A DNA stretch of 64,000 nt, taken from contig NZ_BAABDF010000007.1 of assembly GCF_039539485.1 (NCBI RefSeq), forward strand, positions 434,001 to 498,000, written 5' to 3'. Below, piece by piece: positions 62,278 to 64,000 of the stretch; position 1 is the first letter of the stretch, and every line of letters starts with the position of its first letter. Made by a program: the position numbers and the translations under genes. This DNA comes from Celeribacter arenosi (GTDB lineage: Bacteria; Pseudomonadota; Alphaproteobacteria; Rhodobacterales; Rhodobacteraceae). The notes below the pieces were generated by a model. The model was not told the origin of the DNA and made no database searches. It saw nothing but the letters and a program-made list of their open reading frames with translations.

Positions 62278-62517
62278 GTGTTTAAAATTTTGTGTAATCA
62301 AGTTCGCACCTATGCACGCCGCGACGAAGGTGCTGTCACCGTTGATTGGGTTGTCATCACGGCCGCTGTCGTTGGTCTGGGTATTGCCGTTGTGGCAAGC
62401 GTTTCCGGCGGAACCAGCACTTTGGGTGAAACCATCGGAACCGAAGTTGCTGGCGTAGAAGTCTACACCGGCGCAGATCAGGGCGACCCTGATCCAGAAG
62501 CACCGCCCGTAGATTAA
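62278..62517 (+). CDS. Flp-like pilin or small membrane protein
   Basis: A 79-residue protein with a GTG start after GGAGGGAAAGATC. The single hydrophobic helix preceded by an acidic EGA (RRDEGAVTVDWVVITAAVVGLGIAVVASVSGG) resembles the processed Flp/Fap pilin N-terminus. The C-terminal part is short and acidic. No tad/cpa secretion genes lie nearby, so it may be a stray pilin or a pilin-like membrane peptide. Confidence 0.75.
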   Translation: MFKILCNQVRTYARRDEGAVTVDWVVITAAVVGLGIAVVASVSGGTSTLGETIGTEVAGVEVYTGADQGDPDPEAPPVD

Positions 62518-62537
62518 TTGTCGCTCTTGCGGCTCCG

Positions 62538-62909
62538 TTATCGGTCCGCAGGATGGTTGACCCCGTCGTACCACGGCACATCGCCGAGTTCTGACGGGTT
62601 TACCTCTTCGATTGCACCAACATTGACGCCGAATTCTAACGGATTCGAGCGTCTTTGGTGGTGTGTGTAGATCCCGCAGGTCCCACAGAAGTAGTGTTTG
62701 GCCACGCCAGTGCCAAAGGTGTAGAGCTGCAAGGTCTCACCCTTGATCACGTCCACGCCGCCCAGAGCCGCCGAAACCATGATTGCGCCGCGCCGGCGGC
62801 AGTAAGAGCAGTCGCACCGCCGTGCAGTGTTGAGCCCATCCAGCAGGGTCACGCGCAATTCAACGGCGCCGCAATGGCAGGTCACTTTTACTGTTTCATC
62901 TGTGGTCAT
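62538..62909 (-). CDS. GFA-family (formaldehyde-activating enzyme-like) zinc protein
   Basis: A 123-residue zinc protein of the GFA family. The zinc cysteines are C-H-C (TCHCGAVELRV), CDCSYCRRRG and CGTCGIYTHHQ. It may handle S-hydroxymethylglutathione or be a related small zinc protein; most members are uncharacterised. Its start codon overlaps the rhomboid gene stop by 4 bp. Confidence 0.9.
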   Translation of the reverse strand: MTTDETVKVTCHCGAVELRVTLLDGLNTARRCDCSYCRRRGAIMVSAALGGVDVIKGETLQLYTFGTGVAKHYFCGTCGIYTHHQRRSNPLEFGVNVGAIEEVNPSELGDVPWYDGVNHPADR

Positions 62910-63652
62910 CGACGTCTTCTGACGCTGGGGATGTTGCTCTGCTCAAAACGATAGCGCGCTGCCGCGTGTGGCGGGTGACCGTGGTGCCGGTTCCAGAACT
63001 GTATCCCGCCTAGCCGTTGCCAGAGGGGGTGCGCCAGCAATACACCTGCAATGAAACCGCCCGCGTGCGCCAGATAGGCCACGCCGCCGCCCTCAGATGA
63101 GGCACCCAAACCGCCGAACACCTGTAACCCGAACCAGATGCCCAGCATCAACCAGGCAGGGAAGGGAATGACTTTGAAGATGACGATAAAGATGAACAAA
63201 ACATCCACGCGTGCTTTCGGGAAAAGAAGCAAATAGCCTCCCATCACGCCCGCAATTGCACCAGACGCGCCTACCATAGGCACCGAGATGTGCGGGGCGG
63301 CGATGTATTGGGCAAATCCTGCGGCAAATCCGCAGATCAAATAGAAACCGAGGTAGGGGATATGCCCCATTTCGTCTTCCAGATTGTCGCCGAAAATCCA
63401 TAAAAACAGCATGTTACCCGCAATATGCATGAAACCGCCATGCATGAATGTTGAAGTCACAAACGTAAAATACCCCTCCCCGGCACTGATCCGTGCGGGC
63501 ACGAGGGCATAGTCAGAAAACACCTGAATGAGCTTCGCGTCATCCGCGTAGGCGGGAAGCATGGCGAGAAAGACGGCAATATTCACCGCCATAAGCGCGT
63601 AGGTGACTATGGCAGGATGGCGGGATGGGTTGTGATCACGGATTGGAAACAT
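62906..63652 (-). CDS. Rhomboid-family intramembrane serine protease
   Basis: A 248-residue membrane protease with about six helices. The catalytic Ser is in VGASGAIAGVMGGYLLLFP and His in AHAGGFIAGVLLAHP; the L1-loop arrangement THGGFMHIAGNMLFLWIFGDNLE (as STFMHGGFMHIAGN) is classical. ATG 63652 gives the canonical start FPIRDHNPSRHPAIVTYA. It cleaves single-span membrane proteins; the target is unknown. It overlaps the GFA gene. Confidence 0.94.
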   Translation of the reverse strand: MFPIRDHNPSRHPAIVTYALMAVNIAVFLAMLPAYADDAKLIQVFSDYALVPARISAGEGYFTFVTSTFMHGGFMHIAGNMLFLWIFGDNLEDEMGHIPYLGFYLICGFAAGFAQYIAAPHISVPMVGASGAIAGVMGGYLLLFPKARVDVLFIFIVIFKVIPFPAWLMLGIWFGLQVFGGLGASSEGGGVAYLAHAGGFIAGVLLAHPLWQRLGGIQFWNRHHGHPPHAAARYRFEQSNIPSVRRRR

Positions 63653-63818
63653 GCAACCGAAACTCGGTGCATTTGCCTGCCGCGTCAAGCATGCTGATGC
63701 GTTTCGCGACAATTGGAGGCCTGAGAAAACGTGGATATCTCGGCGTAGCCTGCGTGCACATACATTAGGGTCTTTCACCCTGAAAAACCCCACGATATGG
63801 TCGCGCCCAGCCGTCAGG

Positions 63819-63904
63819 GCCCGCGTGGTGGAATGGTAGACACAGGGGACTTAAAATCCCTAGGCAGGAATGCCGTGCCGGTTCGAATCCGGCCGCGGGT
63901 ACCA
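63819..63904 (+). tRNA. trnL: tRNA-Leu(TAA)
   Basis: An 86-nt class II tRNA with a long variable arm. The acceptor GCCCGCG pairs with CGCGGGT (first pair G-T), the anticodon loop is CTTAAAA, giving TAA, the T-arm CCGGTTCGAATCCGG and encoded CCA are complete. Confidence 0.95.
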
Positions 63905-63914
63905 ACAAAACAGA

Positions 63915-63939
63915 CCCTGTGTGACGGGGTCACACAGGG
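63915..63939 (+). terminator. Hairpin after tRNA-Leu
   Basis: CCCTGTGTGA and TCACACAGGG form a perfect 10-bp stem with a CGGGG loop, 10 bp after the tRNA. There is no T tract, so it may be a processing or terminator hairpin. Confidence 0.55.
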
Positions 63940-64000
63940 CGGATTGGTTTATCAAAAGATTGATTTCAGGTTTTGCCACTAAGACTTCAGGGGAGCTAAA

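Noticed and set aside
1..64000. CRISPR arrays or complete insertion sequences
   Set aside because: No regularly spaced repeats or transposase genes were seen; only the integrase remnant and pseudogenes mark past mobility.

Overview
The window looks like a chromosomal segment of a marine alphaproteobacterium of the order Rhodobacterales (Roseobacter-type). The assignment rests on gene content and protein style: a type-B PutA with a divergent Lrp-family regulator, the efp neighbourhood with its small conserved 106-residue protein, pcm next to a TolC family protein, a YgfZ/GcvT protein, an ornithine decarboxylase with a divergent Lrp regulator, and an overall high-GC alphaproteobacterial codon style. 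No species is claimed.

Layout. 1-4018: a sugar-type ABC transporter (binding protein, two permeases, the second cut by the window edge) divergent from a LacI regulator, with an 18-bp operator-like palindrome between them. 4387-10513: universal stress protein, Na+:alanine/glycine symporter, PutA and its Lrp-type regulator, an amino-acid uptake and proline catabolism block. 10677-12869: a small membrane protein and an unusual LuxR-HTH/alpha-beta hydrolase fusion. 12870-16982: a decayed accessory stretch with a thermonuclease, an N-terminally truncated HipA, a small orphan gene, long gene-free DNA and a frameshifted aromatic/aspartate aminotransferase. 16997-20706: GntR regulator, GlcD-like FAD oxidase, secreted MBL-fold hydrolase and a broken TctC-type binding protein.

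20881-35877 is the most interesting part. A leftward run of tightly overlapping genes encodes a CoA-transferase, SMP-30 lactonase, DHDPS-family enzyme, a three-part Hcn/hydroxyproline-type flavin dehydrogenase (2Fe-2S, FAD/NAD and DAO subunits), an SDR, a protein I do not recognise and a DUF4405 membrane protein. Divergent from it are a class III aminotransferase and a beta-keto acid cleavage enzyme, then an IclR regulator, a protocatechuate-3,4-dioxygenase-like alpha/beta pair, a 3-hydroxybenzoate 4-monooxygenase (MobA) and a MarR regulator (MobR). The same 16-bp sequence lies in both the CoA-transferase/aminotransferase and the IclR/dioxygenase intergenic regions, which ties them into one probable IclR regulon. 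I cannot name the substrate of the amine/flavin branch.

35884-36434: an integrase remnant abutting tRNA-Cys, the scar of an old integration. 36569 to the end is mostly core genome: pcm, tolC, cobQ, efp, an MsbA-like exporter, two PLP aminotransferases, valS, Lrp/ornithine decarboxylase, a solo molybdenum hydroxylase large subunit with a DUF2235 hydrolase, metF/metR, an inositol monophosphatase, a Flp-like pilin, a GFA protein, a rhomboid protease and tRNA-Leu. Within it are a serine-hydrolase homologue that has lost its catalytic Ser and Tyr, and a 146-bp antisense overlap between two convergent coding regions.
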